Below the pieces are notes generated by a model. It did not search any database, was not told where the DNA came from, and saw only the letters and a program-made list of their open reading frames with translations. A DNA stretch of 64,000 nt from Pacificoceanicola sp049803835 (GTDB lineage: Bacteria; Pseudomonadota; Alphaproteobacteria; Rhodobacterales; Rhodobacteraceae): assembly GCF_049803835.1 (NCBI RefSeq), contig NZ_JBNAGK010000013.1, positions 96,748 through 160,747 on the forward strand, given 5' to 3'. The position numbers and the translations under genes are program-made. Shown in pieces: positions 35,381 through 43,813 of this stretch. Numbering within the stretch: the stretch's first letter is position 1; every line of letters begins with the position of its first letter.

Positions 35381-35396
35381 GTTCACAGCTGTGAAC
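35381..35396. promoter_or_regulatory. parS: parS centromere site 1
   Basis: GTTCACAGCTGTGAAC is a perfect 16-bp palindrome that fits the repABC centromere consensus GTT-N2-C-N4-G-N2-AAC. It lies 48 bp beyond the repC stop and is the predicted binding site of RepB. Confidence 0.88.
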
Positions 35397-35426
35397 TTCA
35401 TCGATTGGGATGCCGACGGGGAGAAT

Positions 35427-35442
35427 GTTCACAGCTGTGAAC
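35427..35442. promoter_or_regulatory. parS: parS centromere site 2
   Basis: An identical copy of the 16-bp palindrome, one base beyond the repC stop codon and 46 bp from site 1. Two identical sites close together suggest cooperative RepB loading. Location 3' of repC occurs in a subset of repABC plasmids. Confidence 0.88.
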
Positions 35443-35443
35443 A

Positions 35444-36667
35444 TCACGCAGCGCTTCGCCGGGACATCAGAGCCATGACCATCGGCCCGCAGGAGAACTC
35501 GCCCGCCGCCGCCTTCGATGTCAGCGCACGGAGATAGCCACCGGGCGATCGGATGTCGGAGAAGCGTTCCAGCATGGCGACAACAACGATCGATGCCTGC
35601 TCGGGGCCCATGAACCGTTGCGCTTCTTCCCAAGCGGAAGCACTGATCCCCATGGCCGGCCGCACATGGCAAGCCGCGTCGAAAAGCTGATGCCAGTGGC
35701 GGATATCGCCCTGGTAGAAAGTTTTGAGCGACGGGCAGCCCGCGATCACCAGATGGAGCGGGATCTTTGGCACGCGTCTTGTGTCCGCTTCTTCCACGTC
35801 AGCAGCAGGTGCATCCGTTTCAACATATGGCGCGCTGGCCGCCGCCCCGCCTTTTTCTAAGGCAGGTTCAAGATCTATAGATTCTTTATTTGAATTATGA
35901 TGGTGGCGTTCAATATTGGCACCATTGGTGTTCATTTCTTCTGTTTCAGGACCATCAATGACGTTGCGTGCGTGGTCGAGAATGGCTTCAAGGTCGGCGC
36001 GAAATGCTGAGAGCTCCTCGAGCGTGAGCTTGCGGCGGAGGGCGCGCGCCGTAAGGGCCGCCTTGTCGCGAAGCTGATCCCAAAGGCCAAGGCCAGGGCG
36101 GATCTCCTCTCCGAACTCGGCCAGGGCAGCAAGGTCTCGCCGCATGAGGCTCACGACTTCCCTCAGGCGCCGAACACGCTCCTCGGCCTCACGCACGGCC
36201 TCTGCGGCCCGTGCAATCTCCTCGGACCGACAGTAGATTGGCGACAGGTCGAAGCCGAAGGCCACGCGCTCTTCGCCGTGCTTTCGGACATAGCGCTTCC
36301 CGTTGGGGCTATCGCGCCGCATGAGCAAGCCAGCATCCACCAGACGGGCAATGTGCCTGCGCATCGTGGAGCAGGGCATGCCGTTCAGCCGCTCGCAGAT
36401 TGCCTTGTTCGACGGGAAGACGACCATCTCGGTATTCCCGCCAAGTGCATCATCCGGAAAGAAGCTGAGAAGCCCCTGCAGAACGGTCAGATCGCGTTCG
36501 GAAACCCCAAAGGCCGCCTGCGCCTTAGACAGCTCGCGAAGGAGCTCCCACTTGTTGACGGGCTTGCCCGGAACAGACGCCTCAGGACGCTCGACCACGC
36601 GCAGATGGGCGTGCGAGATCGGCCGCATAAACGGCGAAATCGGTGTGTACTCCATGATGTCATTCAC
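35444..36667 (-). CDS. repC: Plasmid replication initiator RepC
   Basis: The 407-residue protein has the RepC pattern: an N-terminal winged helix (VFPSNKAICERLNGMPCSTM, then RRHIARLVDAGLLMRRDSPN), FGFDLSPI, the long helical region with REVVSLMRRDL, and the C-terminal domain with FMGPEQASIVVVAMLERF and SPGGYLRALTSKA. RepC opens the origin located within its own gene. The start is GTG 36667; ATG 36655 is an alternative. Expression is controlled by the antisense RNA in the gap between repB and repC. Confidence 0.96.
   Translation of the reverse strand: MNDIMEYTPISPFMRPISHAHLRVVERPEASVPGKPVNKWELLRELSKAQAAFGVSERDLTVLQGLLSFFPDDALGGNTEMVVFPSNKAICERLNGMPCSTMRRHIARLVDAGLLMRRDSPNGKRYVRKHGEERVAFGFDLSPIYCRSEEIARAAEAVREAEERVRRLREVVSLMRRDLAALAEFGEEIRPGLGLWDQLRDKAALTARALRRKLTLEELSAFRADLEAILDHARNVIDGPETEEMNTNGANIERHHHNSNKESIDLEPALEKGGAAASAPYVETDAPAADVEEADTRRVPKIPLHLVIAGCPSLKTFYQGDIRHWHQLFDAACHVRPAMGISASAWEEAQRFMGPEQASIVVVAMLERFSDIRSPGGYLRALTSKAAAGEFSCGPMVMALMSRRSAA
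35860..35935. other. AT-rich segment inside repC, probable oriV
   Basis: A conspicuously AT-rich run (ATCTATAGATTCTTTATTTG and flanks) interrupts the GC-rich repC sequence. In repABC replicons the origin lies in such a segment of repC. Assigned by analogy. Confidence 0.55.
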
Positions 36668-36705
36668 GAAGGCATAGAAAAGCTGTTCCGCGAATCACAT
36701 ATGAC

Positions 36706-36795
36706 TTGCGGTTTGCGCGCCGGCCCACTACCTTGAAAGTGCTAAGATCAAAGTTGGGGTCTCGTGGAGCGCAAGCTTTGCGGGACCTTTTCTTT
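36706..36795 (+). ncRNA. repABC counter-transcribed RNA (incompatibility RNA)
   Basis: In the repB-repC gap, on the strand opposite to rep, TTGCGG (36706-36711) and TACCTT (36729-36734) are 17 bp apart and predict transcription from about 36741. It ends at a hairpin (GGTCTCG at 36758-36764 with CGGGACC at 36781-36787) followed by TTTTCTTT. The RNA would be about 50-55 nt, the size of known ctRNAs that repress repC expression and set incompatibility. Confidence 0.75.
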
Positions 36796-36837
36796 AGCCT
36801 GTACCGTGCCTCCTTTTTGTTGCTGCTCTGCCTCTCT

Positions 36838-37830
36838 TCATGTCTCGCCTTTCCAGCGATCGTGAAGCTCTTCGAGGACGTCCTGCGCGCGTGCATCAAG
36901 CCACTCCGCAAAGGCATCATCCACATCCGTCAGGTCCAGGCGAAGCGCCCGGCCAGATCTCTTGATAGCGCCCACGGGCGTGCCATCGATCACAAGGGCA
37001 GTGGTCTTCGATCTCGGCTTCTTGCCGAGCGTCGAGCTCACACTCTTTTTTACGTGCCGCGCAACGGCCTCAAAAGCCGCCACCGAAGGATCAACCTGCG
37101 GATCCTCATCCGCCTGTTCGTTCGCGGCCGCCTTGGCGCGAACATCAAGAGCAATTCGGGAAAGATCGTCGTTCTCGACCCGGCTGTCGGCAAGCTCCTT
37201 GGCCAAAGCTTCCCATCTGGGACGGCCGACGCCGTGCGCCGGTCCGATTGCATGGGCCAGTGCAGTTCCGATCGCCTTGGCAACCGAGATCGACATCGAT
37301 ACCGCCGAACGGGTCACGTTCAGCACTTCGGCAATCTGTGCCTGCGAGCCAAAGCCACTATCGAGCAGTTCCTGAGCGAAGAGGGCACGCTCGATGTAAC
37401 TCAGGTCACGTCTACCAGTATTCTCTGAAACCTGAGCGCGGAGTGCCGCCGTATCGTCCAGGTTAGCGATGAGGGCGCGAACCTTGCTCACTTTGTCGGA
37501 GGCACGAATGGCCTCAAGACGGCGGCGTCCATAGACGAGGAGATACCGATTGGGGTCGGTCGCACGGCGCCGAACAAGGATGGGCACAGTCTGCCCGTTT
37601 TGTTCAATCGACGCGCGAAGGTCGTGCACATCCTTTGGGTCGAGGCGATCCGAGTATCGCTCGTCTTGGATCTCAGCCGGATCGAGCTCCCAAACATGGT
37701 GAGCATCGACAGCATCACGCGCTGACCGCAGGGCCCGATTGCTAGACATCATGCTACCAGGGGCAGGGGGCGTCCCCGCCGCTGCAAGACTATCCAGCAT
37801 GGACATGCGCTTCTTCTTGCTGTCGGCCAT
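36838..37830 (-). CDS. repB: Plasmid partition protein RepB (ParB family)
   Basis: The start ATG 37830 overlaps the repA stop by one base (TGATG). The 330-residue protein shows the ParB core: LDPKDVHDLRASIEQNGQTV, YLLVYGRRRLEAIRA, VSENTGRRDLSYIERALFAQ and the helix-turn-helix SQAQIAEVLNVTRSAVSMSI, with a C-terminal dimerisation domain. RepB binds the parS palindromes beyond repC and stimulates RepA ATPase, segregating plasmid copies. An upstream start at 37842 lies inside repA and is less likely. Confidence 0.95.
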   Translation of the reverse strand: MADSKKKRMSMLDSLAAAGTPPAPGSMMSSNRALRSARDAVDAHHVWELDPAEIQDERYSDRLDPKDVHDLRASIEQNGQTVPILVRRRATDPNRYLLVYGRRRLEAIRASDKVSKVRALIANLDDTAALRAQVSENTGRRDLSYIERALFAQELLDSGFGSQAQIAEVLNVTRSAVSMSISVAKAIGTALAHAIGPAHGVGRPRWEALAKELADSRVENDDLSRIALDVRAKAAANEQADEDPQVDPSVAAFEAVARHVKKSVSSTLGKKPRSKTTALVIDGTPVGAIKRSGRALRLDLTDVDDAFAEWLDARAQDVLEELHDRWKGET

Positions 37831-39014
37831 CAGCGCCCCCAAGTCTTCTGAATGAGCTGGGCAATCTCGTCGTTGACCGCATTCAGGCTTTCAATGGCCC
37901 GGTCATAGGTCGTCCGAGTGAACGCGCTGCGTTCGACCTCGTAAAGGGTCTGCTTGGTCAAACCGGCATCTGAGATGGCCGTCGACTTGAGCATCGGCGC
38001 GTTCAAAACCTTGTCGCCGTACATCGTTCGTAAGAAGGCGACGATACGGTTCTGCGGTGCGTCTGTCGGCTCATACCGGGTCAAGAGATACCGCATCCAG
38101 TCATGCGACATGTCGGCCCCACTGTCGGCAATGACGTCCATCAGGTCGGCCGTCATTCTGAGGAACTGGCTCATCGACATCACGTCGAGCATCTCGGGAT
38201 GGATCGTAACGAGAACGCCTGTCGCGGCCGACAGCGCGGACATGGTCAAGAACCCCAGTTGCGGAGGACAGTCGATGACGACGACGTCATACCGCTCATC
38301 GACCTGCGCCAGCGCCTCCTTCACACGGAAAAAGAACAAACCCGCGTTGCCGCGAGAAAGCGCCCGCGGCGTCTCGTGCTCGAACTCCATCAGTTCGAGA
38401 TTACCAGGAATCAGATCGAGGTTCGGGATATATGTCTTGCGGATCACCTCGGCGATCGGAACCGGGTCTTCATAACGGATCGCATCGTAGAGCGTGCCGC
38501 CGTCCAGCAGGTCAAACTCAGGCTGAACCCCATGCAAGGCCGTGAGAGAAGCCTGCGGATCTAGGTCGATCGCCAGAACTCGGTAACCCTTGAGAGCCAA
38601 CCGTTGAGCGAGATGCGCCGAGGAGGTCGTCTTGCCCGACCCACCCTTGAAGTTCATCACGCCGATGATCTGCAGATGGTCACCTGCGCGACGACCTGGA
38701 AGGTAGTCTCCCGGCTTGCGAGCCGTTTTTTCCAACAAAACGCGCAAGTTATGGATGTCTTCGGCCGAATAGTGCCGCCGGTTCCCCGATGAAACTTCCG
38801 GCGACGGCCCCTTGCCATCAAGGTGGAGCTTCCTGAGGTATGAATCGTTGACGCCCAGCAGAGCAGCTGCTTCCCCAGAGGTGAATTTGCGCATAGACTT
38901 GGATGCGTCGGGCGGAAACAGGCTCTCACGCTGCGAATGCAGTTGCGCCGCCAGCAGTTCAGAGTGCTGACGGATCACAGCGTTGAGGTCTTCCTGTGTA
39001 TCGGCTCTGCTCAT
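37830..39014 (-). CDS. repA: Plasmid partition ATPase RepA (ParA family)
   Basis: The 394-residue protein starting at MSRADTQEDL has the usual RepA length; the in-frame start at 39143 is rejected as too long. It has an N-terminal MerR-like helix-turn-helix (FTSGEAAALLGVNDSYLRKL), the deviant Walker A MNFKGGSGKTTSSAHLAQRL near residue 120, Walker B VVVIDCPPQLGFL and C-terminal MLKSTAISDAGLTKQTLYEV. RepA drives segregation with RepB and represses the rep operon. It is the first gene of the operon. Confidence 0.96.
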   Translation of the reverse strand: MSRADTQEDLNAVIRQHSELLAAQLHSQRESLFPPDASKSMRKFTSGEAAALLGVNDSYLRKLHLDGKGPSPEVSSGNRRHYSAEDIHNLRVLLEKTARKPGDYLPGRRAGDHLQIIGVMNFKGGSGKTTSSAHLAQRLALKGYRVLAIDLDPQASLTALHGVQPEFDLLDGGTLYDAIRYEDPVPIAEVIRKTYIPNLDLIPGNLELMEFEHETPRALSRGNAGLFFFRVKEALAQVDERYDVVVIDCPPQLGFLTMSALSAATGVLVTIHPEMLDVMSMSQFLRMTADLMDVIADSGADMSHDWMRYLLTRYEPTDAPQNRIVAFLRTMYGDKVLNAPMLKSTAISDAGLTKQTLYEVERSAFTRTTYDRAIESLNAVNDEIAQLIQKTWGR

Positions 39015-39039
39015 CTGCCCTCGCGCGCCCGTGGCGTGT

Positions 39040-39075
39040 TCACGGATTTTGGCGTTTAGTCGCCCTTTTCCGTGA
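39040..39075. promoter_or_regulatory. Dyad upstream of repA, candidate RepA operator
   Basis: TCACGGA (39040-39046) and TCCGTGA (39069-39075) flank an inner GGCG/CGCC dyad, 25 bp upstream of the repA start. Position and symmetry suit autoregulation of repABC by RepA/RepB. Confidence 0.5.
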
Positions 39076-39189
39076 CTATTGCCGGAGAACTCAGATTCGT
39101 GCAAGCTCTTTCTAAATCTGGTGTCAGGCGCCGCATGATGCACAAGAGTAGCCTGGGTTCGGGGACAGGCTTGCCGACGTGACCAGCTT

Positions 39190-39213
39190 GATATACATTC
39201 CTGAACGTATATC
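39190..39213. promoter_or_regulatory. Operator of the AbrB-PIN toxin-antitoxin operon
   Basis: GATATAC-N10-GTATATC is a perfect seven-base inverted repeat 16 bp upstream of the antitoxin ATG. AbrB-type antitoxins bind such palindromes to repress their own operon. Confidence 0.65.
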
Positions 39214-39229
39214 CACGCAGGAGGTCACG

Positions 39230-39457
39230 ATGCAGGTCGCAAAATGGGGCAACTCGCTGGCCGTCCGTTTGCCCGCGGAGCTTGTCCGGGAACTTGACCT
39301 TAAGGAAGGCGATCAGATCGATCTGGTCAAGGACGACGGCCAAGTCAAAGTTCGTCGTCTGGCGCGTGCGGATGAGGTGCTCACAGGTCTCCGCCGCTTC
39401 CGGGGTAAGCTGCCCGCTGCAGAACGCCTAAGCCGCGACGACGCGCATGAGCGCTGA
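39230..39457 (+). CDS. AbrB/MazE-type antitoxin
   Basis: The 75-residue protein starts MQVAKWGNSLAVRLPAELVR behind a GGAGG site, the swapped-hairpin AbrB fold (KWGNSLAVRLP), followed by DLKEGDQIDLVKDDGQVKVR and a disordered C-terminal tail for toxin binding. Its last codons overlap the PIN toxin gene by 11 bases, giving coupled expression. The pair is a typical VapBC-like stability module next to repABC. Confidence 0.9.
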   Translation: MQVAKWGNSLAVRLPAELVRELDLKEGDQIDLVKDDGQVKVRRLARADEVLTGLRRFRGKLPAAERLSRDDAHER

Positions 39458-39842
39458 ATTCGCGGATACGAATGTTGTCCTCTACCTGCTCGACGACGGC
39501 CCGAAGGCCGATCGAGCCGAGACCATCCTGGGGCAGGGGCCTCGGATCAGCGTTCAGGTCCTGAACGAGACGCTGGTGAACTGCCGCCGCAAGGCTGGCC
39601 TGAGTTGGGAGGAAGCAGCAGCATTTCTCGAAGGCGTGCGCGCCTTGTGCCCCGTCGAAGACCTGACACTTCAGACCCATGACGTCGGTCGCGCTTTGGC
39701 GGAACGCTACGGCTTCTCGATCTATGATGCGATGATCGTGGCGAGCGCCCTGATTGCGGGTTGCGCCACGCTGTGGAGCGAGGACATGCAAGATGGACTG
39801 CTCGTTGAAAACCAGCTGCGGATTGTGAACCCGTTTGCATAA
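39447..39842 (+). CDS. PIN-domain toxin (VapC-like RNase)
   Basis: The 131-residue PIN protein has the four acidic positions: Asp in FADTNVVLYLLDD (residue 7), Glu in LNETLVNCRRK (about 41), Asp in SIYDAMIVASAL (about 93) and Asp in LWSEDMQDG (about 111). PIN toxins cut tRNA or rRNA when the antitoxin is lost, so plasmid-free cells stop growing. Length and motifs are intact, so it is probably active. Confidence 0.9.
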   Translation: MSAEFADTNVVLYLLDDGPKADRAETILGQGPRISVQVLNETLVNCRRKAGLSWEEAAAFLEGVRALCPVEDLTLQTHDVGRALAERYGFSIYDAMIVASALIAGCATLWSEDMQDGLLVENQLRIVNPFA

Positions 39843-39862
39843 GGGGTGGCGGTCCGCTGCGT

Positions 39863-40747
39863 CTACCCCAGTAGCCCTAGCCTTTCGGCCCGCTCCAGCA
39901 GCATCTTTACCGACGAGGGCTGCCAGCTGGTCCGCCCACGCGGCGTCCGCTCCCGCATCTTCTCGAGCCGGTTGCAGATTTCTTGCAGCGTAATTTCCGG
40001 GTTTGCGCCCTTGATGCCGGCCACGATGGCGGGCAAGCGGTCGTCGGTATCGCGACGACCGGCACGGCCCAGAACGGTTTCCGGCAGAAAGCCGTCGCGG
40101 ACATAGGCATTCACGGCGCGTAGCAATCGGCTTTGTGTCCACTGGCGCTCATGGGGCAGGGGGCCGTTGACGATGCGCACTACGTCTTCCCAGGCCAAGT
40201 CCGGGCGCAGGCGACGGACATGGGGAACCCAGTCCTGCGCCGTCTCGTTCAGGCGTTCCATGTAGCCATCCTGCCGCGCCAGCCGCACCTTGCGCAACGC
40301 CGCCGGATCGCGGGCGCGCAAGCCCGGATTGCCGCCGATCCGGCCCTTGCTGCGCGCGCTGGCCAGCCCCGCCTTGGTGCGTTCGCGGATCAGGGCGCGC
40401 TCGAACTCGGCCGCGGCGCCGAGAATTTGCAGGGTGAACTTGCCCTGCGGCGAAGACGTGTCGATCGGGTCGGTCAGAGAGCGGAAGAAGGCACCCTTCG
40501 CCTCCAGCCGCTCGATCACCTCCAGCAGATGCGAGAGGGATCGCGCCAGGCGGTCGATGCGCACGACGACCAGCGTGTCGCCTTTGCCGATCCGTTCCAG
40601 CACGCGGGCCAGCACGGGCCGCGCGCGGTTCCCGCCAGAGGCCTGCTCCTCGTGGATCTCGACGCAGCCCGCCGATTTCAGGGCCTGCGACTGGGGCAGG
40701 GGGGTCTGATCTTCGGTCGAGACGCGCGCGTAGCCGATCAGGGGCAT
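39863..40747 (-). CDS. Serine recombinase (resolvase/invertase family)
   Basis: The 294-residue protein starts MPLIGYARVSTEDQTPLPQS; the nucleophilic serine lies in YARVSTEDQ. Further conserved parts are LVVVRIDRLARSLSHLLEVI, FTLQILGAAAEFERALIRER and KGRIGGNPGL. The C-terminal ~150 residues are longer than in Tn3 resolvases and hold a helix-turn-helix (EITLQEICNRLEKM...SSVKMLLERAERLGL). It may resolve plasmid multimers or belong to a degraded transposon. A palindromic segment upstream may be its site. Confidence 0.88.
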   Translation of the reverse strand: MPLIGYARVSTEDQTPLPQSQALKSAGCVEIHEEQASGGNRARPVLARVLERIGKGDTLVVVRIDRLARSLSHLLEVIERLEAKGAFFRSLTDPIDTSSPQGKFTLQILGAAAEFERALIRERTKAGLASARSKGRIGGNPGLRARDPAALRKVRLARQDGYMERLNETAQDWVPHVRRLRPDLAWEDVVRIVNGPLPHERQWTQSRLLRAVNAYVRDGFLPETVLGRAGRRDTDDRLPAIVAGIKGANPEITLQEICNRLEKMRERTPRGRTSWQPSSVKMLLERAERLGLLG

Positions 40748-40779
40748 CAAAACAGGCCTTTTGCAGTTTCATGTAGCGC

Positions 40780-40807
40780 GAATAAACGACCGTTTGTAAA
40801 CGAATGC
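40780..40807. promoter_or_regulatory. Palindromic AT-rich segment, candidate res/operator site
   Basis: CGTTTGTAAACG (40791-40802) is a palindrome overlapping a second symmetry AAACG-AC-CGTTT, about 35-60 bp upstream of the recombinase start, where resolvase sites that double as operators are normally found. Confidence 0.4.
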
Positions 40808-40947
40808 AAGGGCGCTCTCTGTGACCCTGCTCAACGAAAAGCCGTTGGTTTCCATACACTGAGCGCGATCACAGAGCCCTCGCCGACCATCGCCTGCGCG
40901 TGCTATATAAGGTGCGTGAGTGCACTCTGACAAAACCCTTGGGTAAG

Positions 40948-40971
40948 ATGCAAAACTTAGATATTTTGCAT
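40948..40971. promoter_or_regulatory. Inverted repeat abutting the DUF1403 start codon
   Basis: ATGCAAAA-N8-TTTTGCAT, with perfect eight-base arms, ends two bases before ATG 40974, where a Shine-Dalgarno site would be expected; none is visible. It may be an operator at the transcription start of a leaderless mRNA. Confidence 0.5.
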
Positions 40972-40973
40972 AT

Positions 40974-42041
40974 ATGAAGCCTCAAGCGCCTGTCTTAAAT
41001 GATGAATATGATGCTCTCATCCTCGCCGGTGAGGAGGTGGAAGAGGCGTCTGAGGACGATCTGTGGTTTCTGCCCGGTCCGATGGAAGAGGAACCGGATT
41101 ATTTGCCGCCCGGACCACGGGCCGAACCGTGTGAAACCGAAGTCCTCGACGATTGGCGGAAAGCAGAGGCGGGCCAAGCCGCGCGTCTCGCCCGCGCCGC
41201 AGGTCGGCTCGGCGCGCTTGATGATAGGCTGCGGCGCGGGCCAGAGGGTTGGCGCCACAGGCTGGCCCTGATCGAGGCTGCCGATCTGAGTTGGTTCGCG
41301 GGCGACCGCATTGGACCGGATAGGCTGGCGCTCTGGATCTCCATGCGCCTGTTAGGGGTACAGGACGACACCGCCGCGCTCGCGCGTGTCGGTTGGGCGG
41401 TGCGGCGGCTAACCGGTGGGCCGGGACCGGAGGTAGACCTTTCCGCCTTCCTTGACCGCCGCGACCCCGAGAACCTCGCCGATGCGGCCGAACCGTTTGC
41501 GGATCGCGCAGGCGGTTGGCTGGATCTGACGGCGCAAGCCTCCGAGTTGCACCCGATCACCCGTGCTTGCTTGGGCTTTCACCTCTGGAGCCTCGCGGGA
41601 CTCGGGCAGCAAGGCGATCGAATGGAGGCGGCAGTCACAGCTGCGCGGATCGCGGCCAGCGAGGGCAAGGGAGCAGTCTTTGCGCCTCTGGCAATGGGCG
41701 GGGCAGGGGGGCTACGAGCCGGTGGTCTACCGGTCGACCGTCTCGCGCGTTGGCTCGACGGCATCGAGACGGCATGCCTGACAGCGATGCGGCACCTTGA
41801 CGATATCGAAGCTTGGGCTGCGCGGGCGGAGGCCGAGATGACGCCGCTTTCAGGCAAGACACCCCCTTCCTTGCGCGCTGTGCTGACCGAATGGCCGCTC
41901 GTTTCGGCCCCGATGGCCGAGGCCCTGACGGGCGCCAGCCGTGCCGCCGTCCAGCGCAACCTTGCCTGGATGGAAATGCGAGGCCTGATATGCGAGGTGA
42001 CAGGGCAAGGGCGATTCCGGATGTGGCGGCTTGCAACTTAG
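40974..42041 (+). CDS. DUF1403 family protein
   Basis: The 355-residue protein is recognised by its C-terminus: LRAVLTEWPLVSAPMAEALT, then GASRAAVQRNLAWMEMRGLI and EVTGQGRFRMW, a winged-helix-like segment typical of DUF1403 proteins of alphaproteobacterial plasmids. An acidic N-terminus (EEVEEASEDDLWFLPGPMEE) precedes a helical middle. The family function is unknown; DNA binding is likely. A decayed copy of the same C-terminal region lies at 60070-60201. Confidence 0.85.
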   Translation: MKPQAPVLNDEYDALILAGEEVEEASEDDLWFLPGPMEEEPDYLPPGPRAEPCETEVLDDWRKAEAGQAARLARAAGRLGALDDRLRRGPEGWRHRLALIEAADLSWFAGDRIGPDRLALWISMRLLGVQDDTAALARVGWAVRRLTGGPGPEVDLSAFLDRRDPENLADAAEPFADRAGGWLDLTAQASELHPITRACLGFHLWSLAGLGQQGDRMEAAVTAARIAASEGKGAVFAPLAMGGAGGLRAGGLPVDRLARWLDGIETACLTAMRHLDDIEAWAARAEAEMTPLSGKTPPSLRAVLTEWPLVSAPMAEALTGASRAAVQRNLAWMEMRGLICEVTGQGRFRMWRLAT

Positions 42042-42214
42042 GTTTAGCTCGTCGTCCGGAGGACAAAAATTTACGTTTAGGTCAAAACAGCCGTACGCTA
42101 CGCTTGTAGAGATTCACGCATCGAGCCCATGAAGACCAATCTTACGTGGTTGATGGCTGTCCATAAGGGAGAAAGTAAACTTGCCTGCGTCCTGTCTTGG
42201 CCTTGATCCACAAC

Positions 42215-43534
42215 TTAGAAATGCGTGGCCCAGCTGGGATGGCTCTCGTCGATGATCAAGGCGTGGCTGTGCCTGCGATGCCCTTGCAGATGGGGGTGAT
42301 CAAGCGGCAGATTGTCGTGGGTATGCTCTACCTCGACAGGATCGTTTGCGGGCCAGAGCTTCAATGCAACAAGCATTCCAATGCCAGCGAGGAGGGCCAG
42401 TCCGGCCAGCGCGGGAATGACGCCATAGACCGTCAGCATCCAACCCGACAATGGATAGGTCACCAGCCAGCAGGCGTGCGACAGCGCGAATTGCGCTGCG
42501 AAGAGTGCCGGGCGGTCTCCGGCATGGGCGGAACGGCGCAGCAAGCGGCCCGAAGGGGTGAGGACGGCGGAATACCCAAGTCCCACCAGCAACCAGGCTG
42601 CCAGAAGGATCGACCAGCCGAGCCCGGCTACGAGGACCGTCATTCCCAGCCCCAGAAGTGTCGCCACCATCAGCAGCGCGCCACCGAACATCACAGGCCG
42701 GTCCGGCAGTGCATCCAGAACACGCGGCAAAGCCAGAGCGGCCGTCATGGAGCCCGCACCGAAGGCGAACATCGTCCAGGCCAGTGCACTCTCGGACAGG
42801 CCGAGCTCTCCGCGCACCAGAACGACGGTATTGACCAGCACCATCGCCCCCGCCGCCGCTGCCGCAAGATTCAGCGCCAGGAGCCCGCGAAGGCGGGGCG
42901 TGGCAAGATAGATGCGGATGCCGCGCGTGGTGCGGTGATAGACGCCGCGGGGCTCGGATGGACGGGGGCTCGGCAGCAGCACCGAGACGACCAGGAGGGC
43001 CGAGGCGGTAAAACCTGCGACCGTTCCGAGGAAAAGCGAACTGTAGGACATCACCGCGAGCAGAAGTGCGGCCAAGGTCGGACTGACGATGTTCTCCAGA
43101 TCGTAGGCCAGCCGTGACAGCGACAACGCGCGGGTATAGCGCGCCTCTTCGGGCAGAACGTCCGGGATCGTCGCCTGAAAGGTCGGCGTGAAGGCGGCGG
43201 AGGCCGATTGCAGCAGGAAGATCAGCACATAGACCTGCCAGACCTCGGTCACGAAGGGCAATGCCAGCGCGACACCCGCCCGCACCAGATCAAGCGTCAC
43301 CAGCAGCGCGCGGCGCGGCACCCGGTCCGCGAAGGCCCCGGCGATGGGGGCGATGCCCACATAGGCCACCATCTTGATGGTGAAGACCGTGCCCAGCACC
43401 AGCGCGGCCCCGTCGCCTGCAAGATCGAAGGCCAGCAGACCGAGCGCGACCGTTGCGAGTCCGGTTCCCAGAAGCGCCACGATCTGCGCCAGAAACAGAT
43501 GACGGTAGGTGCGGTCGGAAAGGATATCGAGCAT
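42215..43534 (-). CDS. MFS exporter with histidine-rich tail (nickel/cobalt candidate)
   Basis: The start MLDILSDRTYRHLFLAQIVA has a GAGG site. About twelve hydrophobic segments and the MFS loop (GAFADRVPRRALL) are visible. The C-terminus is cytoplasmic and histidine-rich (VEHTHDNLPLDHPHLQGHRR, then HSH and SHPSW), as in NreB-type nickel exporters. The gene follows a CsoR/RcnR-family metal regulator by eight bases and is transcribed with it from the G-tract operator region. Nickel or cobalt export is inferred from the tail and the regulator type. Confidence 0.85.
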   Translation of the reverse strand: MLDILSDRTYRHLFLAQIVALLGTGLATVALGLLAFDLAGDGAALVLGTVFTIKMVAYVGIAPIAGAFADRVPRRALLVTLDLVRAGVALALPFVTEVWQVYVLIFLLQSASAAFTPTFQATIPDVLPEEARYTRALSLSRLAYDLENIVSPTLAALLLAVMSYSSLFLGTVAGFTASALLVVSVLLPSPRPSEPRGVYHRTTRGIRIYLATPRLRGLLALNLAAAAAGAMVLVNTVVLVRGELGLSESALAWTMFAFGAGSMTAALALPRVLDALPDRPVMFGGALLMVATLLGLGMTVLVAGLGWSILLAAWLLVGLGYSAVLTPSGRLLRRSAHAGDRPALFAAQFALSHACWLVTYPLSGWMLTVYGVIPALAGLALLAGIGMLVALKLWPANDPVEVEHTHDNLPLDHPHLQGHRRHSHALIIDESHPSWATHF

Positions 43535-43542
43535 GGCGAGCC

Positions 43543-43803
43543 TCAGAGATAGCGGGCAATCGTCCGCAGTTCGGCACGATCCGTTTCGGACCCCTCGACG
43601 TCCAGGCAATGATCCATATGGTCATGGATCAGCGCCCGCTTGGCGTTCGTGATAGCCTTTTCGACCGCCTGCATCTGTTGGGCGATTTCGAGGCAGGGCT
43701 TGCCTGCCTCGATCATCTCGATCACGGCGCGCAGGTGGCCGTCAGCACGTTTCAGCCGGGCGACGAGGGCGGGATGACTTGCATGAACCGGGGAATCTGT
43801 CAT
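43543..43803 (-). CDS. CsoR/RcnR-family metal-sensing repressor (DmeR-like)
   Basis: The 86-residue all-helical protein has the RcnR/DmeR ligand set: N-terminal histidines (residues 7, 10), Cys37 in EAGKPCLEIAQQM, His60, His62 and His65 in RALIHDHMDHCL. This Cys-His pattern is used for nickel or cobalt rather than copper, which uses Cys-His-Cys. It should bind the G-tract palindrome 11 bp upstream and repress both the MFS exporter operon and the divergent HupE cluster until metal binds. Confidence 0.88.
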   Translation of the reverse strand: MTDSPVHASHPALVARLKRADGHLRAVIEMIEAGKPCLEIAQQMQAVEKAITNAKRALIHDHMDHCLDVEGSETDRAELRTIARYL

Positions 43804-43813
43804 ATGAAAGGCT

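Noticed and set aside
36660..36926. Small minus-strand frame in the repB-repC gap
   Set aside because: Overlaps the end of repB and the antisense RNA region; better explained as the regulatory gap of repABC.
42197..43117. Plus-strand frame of 306 codons opposite the MFS exporter
   Set aside because: Low-complexity Gln/Arg/His-rich composition typical of the antisense of a membrane protein.
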